Positions 7,067-15,420 of a stretch of 26,568 bases of DNA are shown here, in pieces (within the stretch, counting starts at the first letter, position 1; each line of letters begins with the position of its first letter). Location of the stretch: positions 1 through 26,568 of the forward strand of contig CAVVGE010000014.1 of assembly GCA_963747735.1 (NCBI GenBank). Reading direction: 5' to 3'. Source of the stretch: AP-15 sp963747735. GTDB taxonomy: Bacteria > Pseudomonadota > Alphaproteobacteria > ATCC43930 > CGMCC-115725. The notes beneath the pieces are model-generated. The model made no database searches. It was not told the DNA's origin and was given only the letters and a program-made list of their open reading frames with translations. Position numbers and translations under genes: made by a program.

Positions 7067-7642
7067 ATGCATAAAGGCATAAGACCGGGGTCACGGGTGA
7101 TCTTACCGCTGGCAGTCGTAACCACACTCGCCGCTACCTGCGCGCCGCAGGTCGCACCGGCGACGCTCGCCGCAATCGCCGAGACTGAGAGCGGGCGTGA
7201 TCCGCTCGCGATCGGCGACAACACCGCGCATCGGTCCTATCACCCGGCCGCGAAGCCCGAGGCGGTGGCGCTCGCGGCGCGACTTGCCGACGAGGGCCAC
7301 GACCTCGACCTCGGCCTGATGCAGATCAATCAGCGCAATTTCGGGTGGCTCGGCCTCGCCGCCGACAACGCCTTCGAGCCGTGCCGATCCTTGGCGGCGG
7401 GTGCGGCGGTGCTGACAGCCTTCAGCCGGTACAACACGGGCTCGCCCCGCACCGGCTTTGAGAACGGCTATGTCGCGCGGGTGCTTGCCGCCGGGCAGGA
7501 CGCGAGCGCGGCCAAGGCGGCTTTGCCCGCGGACAAAGCCGCGCCGCCAATTCGCGATTCGGGCGCCGGGTGGAATGTCTTTCCCGATGGCGCGCCGGCT
7601 TCCGGCGAATCGGCATTTCCGCAGAGAGGGGATCAAAGTTGA
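7067..7642 (+). CDS. virB1: VirB1-like lytic transglycosylase
   Basis: This 191-aa protein has the VirB1/SLT core: IAETESGRDPLAIGDN, containing the catalytic glutamate of the ESG motif, and DLGLMQINQRNFGWLG, followed by a Pro/Ala-rich tail. VirB1 enzymes cleave peptidoglycan locally so that the secretion channel can be built through the periplasm. A hydrophobic N-terminal stretch serves for export. ATG 7067 is the longest start. GTG 7097 (reading MILPLAVVTTLAATCAPQVA) is equally likely and closer to the usual VirB1 N-terminus. It is the first gene of the operon and ends in a TTGA overlap with virB2. A second transglycosylase domain occurs downstream, fused to VirB6. Confidence 0.85.
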   Translation: MHKGIRPGSRVILPLAVVTTLAATCAPQVAPATLAAIAETESGRDPLAIGDNTAHRSYHPAAKPEAVALAARLADEGHDLDLGLMQINQRNFGWLGLAADNAFEPCRSLAAGAAVLTAFSRYNTGSPRTGFENGYVARVLAAGQDASAAKAALPADKAAPPIRDSGAGWNVFPDGAPASGESAFPQRGDQS

Positions 7643-8082
7643 GCAAACTGACACGACCGGCCGACGTTGAATTTGCCGTCGCCCGCGAGGAGATGGAAAA
7701 AGGCGGCCCCGCCGGCGAGGACGCAAAGCACCTCTGCCATTGGCACCGCGGCGAGCTGTTCTATCTGCCGCCTGCCAACCGGGCGTTGGCGCGGATCCGC
7801 AAGGCGGCGGCGAGCATTGCGGCGGCGGGTGTTTCCGGTGCACCGGCGGCGCACGCCCAGGTCGTCGGCGGCGGCACCGACCCCAACACCATCCTGCAAG
7901 CGATCACCACCTACATATTAGGGCCGTTCGGGCAGTCTCTCGCCGTGCTCGGCCTGATCGCGGTGGGTATTTCCTTTCTGCTGGGCCGGCTCGGCCTGTT
8001 TGTGCTCGCCGCCTTTATCGGCGGGCTGATCCTGATCTTTGGCAGCAGCTATCTGGTGAGCCAATTCCTCGGCGGGGTCTAG
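7639..8082 (+). CDS. virB2: VirB2-like pilin precursor with long leader
   Basis: This 147-aa protein has the VirB2/TrbC pilin at its C-terminus. After an export cleavage site (GAPAAHAQ, near residue 74) follow a short periplasmic part (VVGGGTDPNTILQAITTYIL) and two hydrophobic helices (SLAVLGLIAVGISFLL and LFVLAAFIGGLILIFGSSYL). Mature subunits polymerise into the T-pilus. TTG 7639 is chosen because it overlaps the virB1 stop (TTGA) and is preceded by AGAGGGGA. ATG 7693 is the alternative, but an RBS-like GAGGAG lies too close to it. The leader of about 73 residues, with a charged N-terminal part, is longer than the leader of about 47 in Agrobacterium VirB2. Confidence 0.82.
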   Translation: MSKLTRPADVEFAVAREEMEKGGPAGEDAKHLCHWHRGELFYLPPANRALARIRKAAASIAAAGVSGAPAAHAQVVGGGTDPNTILQAITTYILGPFGQSLAVLGLIAVGISFLLGRLGLFVLAAFIGGLILIFGSSYLVSQFLGGV

Positions 8083-8090
8083 GCCGGCCC

Positions 8091-8426
8091 GTGGAACGCC
8101 TCGACGAGGCCCCGCTGTTTGTCGCCGCCACGCGGCCCGCACTGATCATGGGCCTGCCGCTTGGCCTCTTTGTGCTGTTCCTGATGGCGTTGGCGCTGAT
8201 CATGATTCTTGTCCAGAACCCGTTTTACGAACTCGGCCTCATCCCGTTGTGGTTCGGCGCGCGGCTCCTCGTGCGCTACGACTACAACGCCGTCGGCGTC
8301 GCAGCGCTCTGGCTGCAGACCAAAGCACGGTCGTTCGACGCCCATCATTGGGGCGGCGCCTCGCCGGCCCCCTTCCCTATCCGCCAGGCGAAGCTGCCGC
8401 GCGGTATCGCCGATGCTGCGCGGTAA
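8091..8426 (+). CDS. virB3: VirB3 inner-membrane component
   Basis: This 111-aa protein begins MERLDEAPLFVAATRPALIM, matching the VirB3 N-terminus (LFxAxTRP), with one long hydrophobic stretch (GLPLGLFVLFLMALALIMIL) followed by the conserved region LGLIPLWFGARLLVRYD. VirB3 associates with the VirB4 ATPase at the inner membrane and is needed for pilus assembly. GTG 8091, nine bases after the virB2 stop, is the only sensible start; the ribosome binding site is weak. The C-terminus overlaps the virB4 start by 14 nt. It is of normal family size and intact. Confidence 0.85.
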   Translation: MERLDEAPLFVAATRPALIMGLPLGLFVLFLMALALIMILVQNPFYELGLIPLWFGARLLVRYDYNAVGVAALWLQTKARSFDAHHWGGASPAPFPIRQAKLPRGIADAAR

Positions 8427-10805
8427 TTCCGGCTGGGCCGAGCGTTCGGCCGAGCCCTATCTCCCGTATCTCGGGCACGTCGCACCCGGTGCCGTTCTGC
8501 TGAACGACGGCTCGCTCTTGGCCATGGGCCGGCTGCGCGGCATGCCGCACGAGCTGGCCTCGGCCGCCGAGCGCAACGCCGCCGCACGGTTTCTCAATGG
8601 CCTGTGGCGCAACATCGCCGACGACACGATCACCATCGGCACTCATCTCGTGCGGCACCGGCAGGTCGAGCGCCTGCCTGCGGCGGTGTTCCGCAACGCG
8701 TTCTCGGCACGGCTCGACCATGCCTATCGCAGCCGTGTCCTGCAGGACCGGCTCTACCAGAACGACTGGTACCTGTCGGTGATCGTGGCGCCGCGTACCC
8801 CGGGCGCCGGCCAGGCGGCCGGGCGGCAGCTCAACAAGGCGCTGGCGCGCTTTCGCAAACAGAGCCGGCCCGGCCGATCCCGAAAGCCTCGCCGCGATCG
8901 AGGATTTGTGGACGGCGCTGGCGCGCAGCCTCGACGGCTACGATCTCGCAGCGGCTCGGGTTGCGCGAAGAGGGCGGCGTTCTCTTCAGCGAGATTGCCG
9001 CGGCGCTGCGGCTGATCCTGACTGTCGATTACCTGCCGGTGCCGCTGGTATCGGGGCCGCTCGGGAACTGCATCTATACCGACCGCGCGATCTTCGGGCG
9101 GCAAGCGTACGAAATCCGCTCGCCGGGCGGCTCGCGCTACGGCGCCATCTTCGGGCTGCGCGAATACATGGCGGCGACGCATCCGGGGCTCTTCGATGCG
9201 CTGTTGCCGCTGCCGATGCCGCTCGTGCTGTCGCAATCCTGGCGCTTTCTGGCGCGACCCGATGCGCTCGGGAAACTGTCGCTCAAAGCCAGTCAGATGA
9301 TCGCCGCCGGCGACAAGGCGGCCTCGCAGATCGCGGGCCTTGGCGCGGCCCAGGACCAGCTGGCCTCGGGCGAGTTTGTGATGGGCAGCCATCACCTCTC
9401 GCTCGCGGTCTATGCCGAGAGCCTCCCCGAGCTCGAGCGCCGGGCGGGGATCGCGCGCAGCGAGCTCGCCAATGCCGGGGCCGTCGTGGCGCAGGAAAGC
9501 CTCGGCATGGAAGCGGCGTATTTCGCGCAGCTGCCGGGCAATCTCGAATGGCGCACCCGGCCGGGTGCGATCAGCTCGCGCAATTTTTCGCATCTGGCAA
9601 ATTTCGGCGCGTTTCCGCATGGCGCGCGCCACGGCCGCTGGGGGCCGGCGATGATCCGGCTGCGGACAACCGCCGGCACCGCCTACGATTTCATCCCGCA
9701 TGTCGATGACGTCGGGATGACGGTGATTTTCGGTCGCATCGGGTCGGGCAAAAGCACGTTCTTGATGACCCTGTTGGCGATGTTCGACCAGTGCCTCGGC
9801 GACGACGGCATCGTCTTTTTCTTCGACAAGGACCGGGGTGGCGAGCTCTTGGTCCGCGCGGTCGGCGGCACCTATCTCGTGGTGCGTTCCGGCGAACCGA
9901 GCGGGCTCGCCCCGTTGCGCGGGCTCAGGGACACCCCGGCCGACCGGCAATTTCTGGTGCGATGGACTCAAGGCGCTGATCCAGCTCGACGGCCACGGGC
10001 CGCTGCCGCCCGAGGACGATGCGCGGCTGGCGCGCGCCGTGGCGGCGGTCATGCGCCTGCCTGTGGGGCTGCGCAGCCTCGAAGGGCTGCGGCAATTCCT
10101 CGGCTGGCGCGATCCGCGCGGCGCCGGCGCGCGGATCGAGCGCTGGTGCCGGGGTGCGGGCCTCGGCTGGGCCTTCGACGGCGAAAGCGACGAGGTCGAT
10201 ATCGCCGCCCGCATGGTCGGCTTCGATCTGACCGCGGTCCTCGGCAACCCCGAGATCGTCAATCCGGCGGCGCAGTACCTGCTCTACCGCATCCGCTCGG
10301 TGATCGACGGCCGGCGCGCGGTGATCAGCCTCGACGAGTGCAAGGCCTACCTGCTGCACGAAGCAATTCCGCGAGGAGACCGAAGATTTTCTGCTGCGCG
10401 GCCGCAAGAACAACGCGGTGATCATCCTGGTGACGCAGGAGCCCGAGCATCTGCTCGACAGGCACCTTCGGTCCGACCATGGTCAATCAATGCTTCACCA
10501 AGGTCTTCTTCCGCAACCCGACCGCGGACGAGGAGGTGCATCGCGGCAAGCTGTTTCTGACCGAGGGCGAATACCGCGCCATTCGCGAAGACATGCTGCC
10601 GGGATCGCGGCAATGCCTGATCAAGCGCGACAGCGGCAGCGTGATCGTCGATTTCGATTTGTCGGCCCTGCCGGAATTCGTGGCGGTGCTGTCGGGCCGC
10701 GCCAACACCGTGCGCTTTGCCGAACGGCTGCGCGAAGGGACCGGCCCGGCGCCCGAGAACTGGCTCGACGAATTCATGCGCCGCCACAAGGAGGCTGTGG
10801 ACTGA
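8413..10805 (+). CDS. virB4: VirB4 ATPase, reading frame broken by five apparent one-base insertions
   Basis: Joined across frames, this is a VirB4 (CagE/TrbE) ATPase of about 795 aa, the usual size, which energises pilus assembly and substrate transfer at the inner membrane. Starting at ATG 8413 the coding frame moves by +1 near 8866, 8947, 9966, 10360 and 10456. Each move preserves a recognisable sequence: N-domain to LNKALARFRKQS; a short piece with AIEDLWTALARSL; a long piece with Walker A FGRIGSGKSTF; then WLKALIQLDG and Walker B VISLDECKAYL; then REETEDFLLRGRKNNAVI; then FGPTMVNQCFTKVFF to the end. Subtracting five bases gives a whole number of codons. As sequenced it cannot make full-length protein, so it is either an assembly error or a very young pseudogene. 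Confidence 0.85.
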
Positions 10806-11134
10806 TGAACCGGCTTCATATCGTCCATCACGGGATGGGGGGCTTCCGGCCGTTGCGGGCGATTTTCCTCATCCTGATCGGCTTTCTGATGGGGTTGGGC
10901 TTTGCCCAGGAGCGAGAAGGGCTGCGCGCCGACCGTCTGGCCGAAGAATTATCCGCTGCCGGAATACCTACCGCCACGGCGCCGTCGTCTGGCGCACCGG
11001 CGGCAGCCGCGGCCGCTGGCCCGCCGGCGTCGGCGGAGGCGCCGCGCGGATTGCGACGCGCAAGGTGTTGCTGGTCGGAGTGTGCGCAGCATCGCTGCTG
11101 GCGGCGCACCCGGCGCCGGCGCAGCTGCCGGTGA
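10805..11134 (+). CDS. Small membrane/secreted protein between virB4 and virB5
   Basis: This 109-aa ORF starts at an ATG overlapping the virB4 stop region (TGATGA). It has an N-terminal hydrophobic anchor or signal (PLRAIFLILIGFLMGLGFAQ), then a short charged helix (REGLRADRLAEELSAAG) and an Ala/Pro-rich linker. The final 30 or so residues are Arg/Cys-rich and lie over the virB5 signal peptide in another frame, so the true C-terminus is uncertain and an undetected indel is possible. I recognise no family. Its position suggests an accessory envelope component of the secretion system. Confidence 0.5.
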   Translation: MNRLHIVHHGMGGFRPLRAIFLILIGFLMGLGFAQEREGLRADRLAEELSAAGIPTATAPSSGAPAAAAAAGPPASAEAPRGLRRARCCWSECAQHRCWRRTRRRRSCR

Positions 11135-11826
11135 TCGACTCTGCGTCGATCGCGCAGCTGGTGAACCAGATCACGGTGCTCAAGCAGCAGCTGCAAGAAG
11201 CGATCCAGACCTACAACGAAGCGATCCAGATCTATCAGCAGGCGCTTGGTATCAAGAACAGCGTTTCCGGGCTGACGCAGGCCGGGAATTGGGCGGCGGC
11301 GCTGAATAATCCGGCGCTGCAGAACCCGCTGCCGTTCGCGACCACGGCGTTTCCCGGATACCTCGGCGGCAACACTTCACCGGCCGGCCTGCCTTACGGG
11401 CAGACCTATCTCAATCAGAACCTGGCGGCCAATTTTCTCGCCGATACCGGGCCGCAAGGGACGCTGCTGCGCCAGGCGCTTTATACGATCTCGTCGATCG
11501 AAGCGACGGTGACCAACAATCTGCAGGCGCTCGAAACGCGTGCCCAGCAGCTGCCGCAGATCGAGAGCCAGCTGGCCGCGGCGTCGAGCGTGCAGCAGAT
11601 GCAGTCGATCACGGCGCGTCTCGCCGCGGAATCGAACTTCGTCGCCAACCAGAAAGCCCAGGCGGAAAACATCCAGGCCTCCGCGGCGGCGCAGGTTGCC
11701 CAGCTCGAGCAAGCGCAGGTGCAGATGTCGTTTCAGGACGAGGCGACCGGCATCACGAACATGTGCAACAGCTTCTCGCAAACCGGCGTCGGCGTCGCGC
11801 TCTCGGTTTGCGCGGCTTCGAATTAG
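11065..11826 (+). CDS. virB5: VirB5-like pilus-tip / channel protein
   Basis: This protein of about 253 aa has an N-terminal signal peptide (LLVGVCAASLLAAHPAPAQ), then a long helical region typical of the VirB5/TrbJ family: VNQITVLKQQLQEAIQTYNE near the start and a C-terminal coiled segment (NQKAQAENIQASAAAQVAQL). VirB5 proteins sit at the pilus tip and contribute to host-cell contact. The frame is open upstream to 10717. The earliest plausible starts near the signal peptide are GTG 11065 or TTG 11068, neither with a good ribosome binding site, so the N-terminus is uncertain. Two cysteines occur close to the C-terminus. Confidence 0.78.
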   Translation: MLLVGVCAASLLAAHPAPAQLPVIDSASIAQLVNQITVLKQQLQEAIQTYNEAIQIYQQALGIKNSVSGLTQAGNWAAALNNPALQNPLPFATTAFPGYLGGNTSPAGLPYGQTYLNQNLAANFLADTGPQGTLLRQALYTISSIEATVTNNLQALETRAQQLPQIESQLAAASSVQQMQSITARLAAESNFVANQKAQAENIQASAAAQVAQLEQAQVQMSFQDEATGITNMCNSFSQTGVGVALSVCAASN

Positions 11827-11857
11827 GCGGCGCAAAGCACGGCCGCGGGGTGAAACG

Positions 11858-12172
11858 ATGCGTCGATGGGCGTGGATGATTGCTGTCGGTTGTATGGGGC
11901 TCACTGTAGCGGCGCAGGCGCAGACCTGGCACCCGGTCGCCAGAGATTGTGCCCAGCAATATGCGGCCTGGTTTTACCAGACGCATCATTACCCTTGCGC
12001 CAGCTGTAGCGGAGGTTGGCCCGAGATCGCGCGGTGCACAGCGAAAACCGCTGATCCCGGGGTTAACCGGTCGCAAGTGGAAACCTGCATCACTCGCGTC
12101 AATGATGCGGATTGGCGGCTGCCGATGGCGCATGATCGGGTGGCCGACGTTATGTCGTGCCTAAGCCGTTGA
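11858..12172 (+). CDS. Small six-cysteine secreted protein between virB5 and virB6
   Basis: This 104-aa protein starts at ATG 11858 after GGGGTG. A signal peptide (MRRWAWMIAVGCMGLTVAAQ, ending at AQAQ) is followed by a mature domain of about 80 residues with six cysteines (RDCAQQY, PCASC, ARCTA, ETCIT, MSCLSR), suggesting three disulphides in the periplasm or at the surface. There is no lipobox. The stop overlaps the next gene by one base (TGATG), so it belongs to the operon. I recognise no family. In pKM101 and R388 the entry-exclusion gene eex lies in this same virB5-virB6 interval, which makes an exclusion or accessory role possible but unproven. Confidence 0.6.
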   Translation: MRRWAWMIAVGCMGLTVAAQAQTWHPVARDCAQQYAAWFYQTHHYPCASCSGGWPEIARCTAKTADPGVNRSQVETCITRVNDADWRLPMAHDRVADVMSCLSR

Positions 12173-13605
12173 TGCGCGCCCGGGCGTTCCTCCTCGCGCT
12201 CCCGGTGCTGCTGCCGGGCGTCGCCGCCGCGCAGACGACCGCCGACTTTCAGGCGATAGGCCAGCAGGCAGCGGCTCAATATGGTGTCCCGTGGTCCGTC
12301 TTCGAGGCGCAAATCCAGGCCGAAAGCGGTTGGAACCCGAGCGTCGGGTGCAACAGCTATGGGGCTTGCGGGATCGCGCAATTCATACCGTCAACCGCCG
12401 CCAGCCTTGGTGTGAATACCGCTGATCCGGCCTCGTCACTTTATGGCGCGGCCGCCTACGACGCCCAGCTCTATCAGCACAATGGCTCCTGGGTCGCCGC
12501 TTTGACCGCGTATAGCGGCGGTCTGACGCCGGCTAATCCCGGTGACTATGGGCCGGTTTTCGCGGCGGCCATTGCCGCCGGCGGCGCGCCCACAACGACA
12601 GCGGCCGGCGGCACAGCCACAACGACATCGCCGGGGCACCGCCGGCGCGGCAACGGCGGGGACCACGGCCGCCGGGGGCAGCGTGCTCGACCGGCCGTTC
12701 GAATGGGCCTATCAGCAGCTGATCACCGGCGTGATCGGCCAGGTCAACACCTCGATAAACCAGGTCGAGACTCTCGCGAACGGGCCGTTGTCGGCGATCC
12801 TGGTTCTGGCGGTGATCGTCATGGGCATCGGCACCCTGATGGGCCGGATGCCGATCGGCGAATTCAAATCGCGCATCCTGCGCATGGCGTTCGTGATCGC
12901 CTTCGTCGCACCGGGGAACACGTTTTATCAGAACTGGGTCGAGAACGCGGTTTTGGGCCTGCCCACTTATTTTGCGAACGGCGTGGCGCTATCCGGTACG
13001 GCGTCGAGCACGGCGGTCTCCGCGCCGGCACAAATGTTCGACGCGGTTTACGCCGCGACCTGGGCGGACGCCGAGCATATCTGGCACGAGACCCCGTGGA
13101 GCATGAAGGCTGTCTTCGTCGGCTGATGCTGGCCGTCATCTTGTTTGTGATGATCGGAGCGCTGATCTCGATGTTCTTTGTCTTCGCGGCGATCACGTTC
13201 CTCGCGCTGGTGATGCTGTGCGTCGGCCCGGTCTTCATCCTGGCACTTCTCTTTCGCGGGCTCGACCGGTTCCTGCGCGGCTTTGTCGACGTCATGGTCA
13301 CCTTGCTGATCATGCTGCTGATCATCGACATCGTGCTCGGGTTCTTCATGACGATCATGATCAATTTGATGACGACTTTTTCGCCGGGATCGGCACCCAA
13401 CTCGGACCTGCCGGGTTTTGCCGGGATGGCGATCGTGCTGGTCGTGATGGGCTATTCGATGACCCATCTGGCGCGCCTCGTCGAGCGTGTCGGCGGCGGG
13501 GTCACGATCGCCCTCGACAGCGCGGGCTACTGGATGCGCGGGCAGGCGCTCGCCGACGCGGCGCGGTTGGCGAGCCGTACCGCCGCATTTCTGGGTCGGG
13601 GGTAA
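12172..13605 (+). CDS. virB6: SLT transglycosylase fused to VirB6, with two apparent frameshifts
   Basis: Starting at ATG 12172, the protein has a signal peptide (PVLLPGVAAAQ) and a lytic transglycosylase domain: FEAQIQAESGWNPSVGCNSY with the catalytic Glu, YGACGIAQFIPSTA, and WVAALTAYSGG. A Thr/Ala/Gly linker follows. Near 12637 the frame moves +1, and VirB6 begins with DRPFEWAYQQLITGV and the membrane helix AILVLAVIVMGIGTLM. Near 13124 it moves back, and the conserved VirB6/TrbL helices continue (LAVILFVMIGALISMFFVF, LALVMLCVGPVFILALLF). Repaired, it is one protein of 477 aa with no stop between domains. VirB6 is the polytopic inner-membrane channel subunit. If not fused, VirB6 could start at GTG 12683 (GGGGG five bases upstream), but the transglycosylase would then have no stop of its own. 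Confidence 0.75.
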   Translation: MRARAFLLALPVLLPGVAAAQTTADFQAIGQQAAAQYGVPWSVFEAQIQAESGWNPSVGCNSYGACGIAQFIPSTAASLGVNTADPASSLYGAAAYDAQLYQHNGSWVAALTAYSGGLTPANPGDYGPVFAAAIAAGGAPTTTAAGGTATTTSPGHRRRGNGGDHGRRGQRARPAVRMGLSAADHRRDRPGQHLDKPGRDSRERAVVGDPGSGGDRHGHRHPDGPDADRRIQIAHPAHGVRDRLRRTGEHVLSELGRERGFGPAHLFCERRGAIRYGVEHGGLRAGTNVRRGLRRDLGGRRAYLARDPVEHEGCLRRLMLAVILFVMIGALISMFFVFAAITFLALVMLCVGPVFILALLFRGLDRFLRGFVDVMVTLLIMLLIIDIVLGFFMTIMINLMTTFSPGSAPNSDLPGFAGMAIVLVVMGYSMTHLARLVERVGGGVTIALDSAGYWMRGQALADAARLASRTAAFLGRG

Positions 13606-13610
13606 ATCCG

Positions 13611-13757
13611 GTGAGAATTGTTGCGCTTCTGCTCCTCGCGGTCCTCGCCGGCTGCCAGAACGGCGAATACCTGCCGCTGCCGCATGGCCCCTGGGCGCCG
13701 CTGAATGCGGGCTATTGGACCCCGGCGCCGGGTCAGCTCGCGGCGCTGCCGAGATGA
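13611..13757 (+). CDS. virB7: VirB7-like lipoprotein
   Basis: This 48-aa lipoprotein precursor reads MRIVALLLLAVLAGCQNGEY: a short hydrophobic signal ending in the lipobox LAGC, with the lipidated cysteine at position 15. VirB7 lipoproteins anchor VirB9 in the outer-membrane core ring. Start is GTG 13611, preceded by a GGGGG run. The stop overlaps virB8 (ATGA). Its position immediately before virB8 and virB9 is the classical place. The mature part is rich in Pro, Leu and Trp (GPWAPLNAGYWTPAP), and such proteins diverge too far for further matching. Confidence 0.8.
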   Translation: MRIVALLLLAVLAGCQNGEYLPLPHGPWAPLNAGYWTPAPGQLAALPR

Positions 13758-14449
13758 CCGACGCCGCGCAATGGCCGGCCCTGCCGGTGCGGTCGGCCGA
13801 GCTCGAAGCGCATTTCGCCGAGGTCAGGAGCTTTCAGGCCGAGCGCGCCCGGGCGGCGGTGCGGAACAACCGGCTGGCATGGGGTATCGCCGGCTGCGCG
13901 TTGCTCGCCAATCTCGGCCTCGGCTGGACGGTGGCGACGACATTCCCGCTCGTGCGCATCGCACCGGTTTATCTCTGGGTGCGGGCGGACGGCACGGTCG
14001 ACAGCGCGGTCTCGATGAGCGATCTGCCGGCGACGCAAAGCCAGGCGGTGGTGATGGCCGCGATCTGGCAGTATGTGCGCGACCGCGAGGCCTATTCCTA
14101 TGCCGACGCGGCCTACCGCTACTCCGTGGTGACGGCGATGTCGTCGCCGGCGGTGATGGACGGCTACCAGAAATGGTTTTTGCCGTCCAACCCCGAGAGC
14201 CCGCAGCTCAAAGTCGGCAAGCGCGGCCAGGTCAATATCGAGAAGATCGGGATCTCGTTTGTGCGCCCGCAGGTGGCGCTGGTGCGCTACTGGCGCACGC
14301 TCGACATGTACGGCGAGAAACCGGTGCGAACCTCGTGGTCGGCCACACTCGGCTTTGACCTGGTCGCCAAGATGTCGGCCTCGGCGCGGCTGACCGACCC
14401 CGGCGGTCTCAAGGTGACCTCCTACCAGAGTGCGGAAGACAGCCCATGA
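13754..14449 (+). CDS. virB8: VirB8 inner-membrane assembly factor
   Basis: This 231-aa bitopic protein has a cytoplasmic N-terminus of about 45 residues, one membrane helix (GIAGCALLANLGLGWTVATT) and a periplasmic NTF2-like VirB8 domain. The domain includes QYVRDREAYSYADAAYRYSV and the conserved stretch ISFVRPQVALVRYWRTLD. VirB8 nucleates assembly and contacts VirB9 and VirB10. ATG 13754 overlaps the virB7 stop by ATGA, and its own stop overlaps virB9 the same way. It is intact and of normal length. Confidence 0.92.
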   Translation: MTDAAQWPALPVRSAELEAHFAEVRSFQAERARAAVRNNRLAWGIAGCALLANLGLGWTVATTFPLVRIAPVYLWVRADGTVDSAVSMSDLPATQSQAVVMAAIWQYVRDREAYSYADAAYRYSVVTAMSSPAVMDGYQKWFLPSNPESPQLKVGKRGQVNIEKIGISFVRPQVALVRYWRTLDMYGEKPVRTSWSATLGFDLVAKMSASARLTDPGGLKVTSYQSAEDSP

Positions 14450-15420
14450 AGAAGGGCATTCGCAAGGCCCCTCCCCTCGCCGCCGCCGTTCTCGTGCTCG
14501 CCCTGGCAGGCCTTGCAAGCGCGGCCGAGCAGCCGCGCGCCGGCACGGCCGACACCCGGATCCGCTATGTCGCCTATGACCCCGGCAATGTCGTCGAGCT
14601 GTGGTCGACGCCGGGTGCGGTCATGGTCATCCAGTTTGCCGATGACGAGACGGTCGTCGATGTGGCGGCGAGCGACAGCCACAACCTGGTCTCCGGGCCG
14701 CGGCAGAATTTTCTGTTCTGGAAATTCAAGGGCTGCCTGATCCCGCAACCGGTTCTGGTGTTGACGCGGACCGCGTCGGGCAAGCTGCGCCGCTACGATT
14801 TCCAGGTCGAAACCCACCCCAATGTGTGCAGCAATCCTGTCGTCACGGCTTCGGCCGGCGGCGACCTGCCCTCCTCCGGCCCCGACTTGCGCTACGTCCG
14901 CCCGGACGATCTCGCGGCCGGCGCCGACGTCTCCTATACGGTCGTCTTCCGCTATCCGGGCGATGAACGAGCCCGCCGCGCCGCGGCCGCGCGGGCGGCG
15001 CGCGAACGCGCGGCGAAAGGCGAGGCGGCGCTGCTGCTGAAGCAGCAGACCGAGTGGCCCTCGGGCGATCCCTATGACGGCACCCGCAATTACCGCTATG
15101 CGGCGCGCGGCGACGCCGGGCTGACACCGCGCTCGGTGTGGGACAACGGCTATTCGACGGCCTTTGTGTTCCCGGCGCAGCAACGGGTTCCGGCGCTGTT
15201 CCGCATCGATCCCGACGGCAAGGAGGCGACCGCCGATTATTCGGTGCACGGCGATACCGTGATTGCCTCCGGCACGGCGCGCGAATGGCGGCTGCGCGAC
15301 GGCCAGACGGTCATGGAAATCTACGACCTCGGCTATAACCCGATCGGCCGGACGCCGGGAACCGGGACCGTCAGCCCCTATGTGCAGCGCACATTAAAAG
15401 GCGGCGGCAATGGCGGTTGA
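14446..15420 (+). CDS. virB9: VirB9 outer-membrane core component
   Basis: This 324-aa periplasmic protein has a signal peptide (LAAAVLVLALAGLASAAEQP). The N-terminal VirB9 domain shows DTRIRYVAYDPGNVVEL and a beta-rich body (NFLFWKFKGCLIPQPVLVLT). An Ala/Arg/Glu-rich linker (about residues 180-200) leads to the C-terminal domain with NYRYAARGDAGLTPRSVWDN, YSTAFVFPAQQRVPALF and the terminal DLGYNPIGRTPGTGTVSPYV, characteristic of the family. VirB9, VirB7 and VirB10 form the outer-membrane core ring. The start overlaps virB8, and the stop overlaps the TTG start of virB10 (TTGA). Intact. Confidence 0.93.
   Translation: MKKGIRKAPPLAAAVLVLALAGLASAAEQPRAGTADTRIRYVAYDPGNVVELWSTPGAVMVIQFADDETVVDVAASDSHNLVSGPRQNFLFWKFKGCLIPQPVLVLTRTASGKLRRYDFQVETHPNVCSNPVVTASAGGDLPSSGPDLRYVRPDDLAAGADVSYTVVFRYPGDERARRAAAARAARERAAKGEAALLLKQQTEWPSGDPYDGTRNYRYAARGDAGLTPRSVWDNGYSTAFVFPAQQRVPALFRIDPDGKEATADYSVHGDTVIASGTAREWRLRDGQTVMEIYDLGYNPIGRTPGTGTVSPYVQRTLKGGGNGG

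Noticed and set aside
8754..10262. Long minus-strand open frame (502 codons) opposite virB4
   Set aside because: Its translation is low-complexity Arg/Pro/Ala typical of antisense frames in GC-rich DNA, and the plus strand carries clear VirB4 motifs throughout.
8413..10805. Programmed ribosomal frameshifting as an explanation for the virB4 frame changes
   Set aside because: Five separate sites in one gene without slippery heptamers or consistent downstream structure, and similar breaks in several other genes, make error or decay far likelier.
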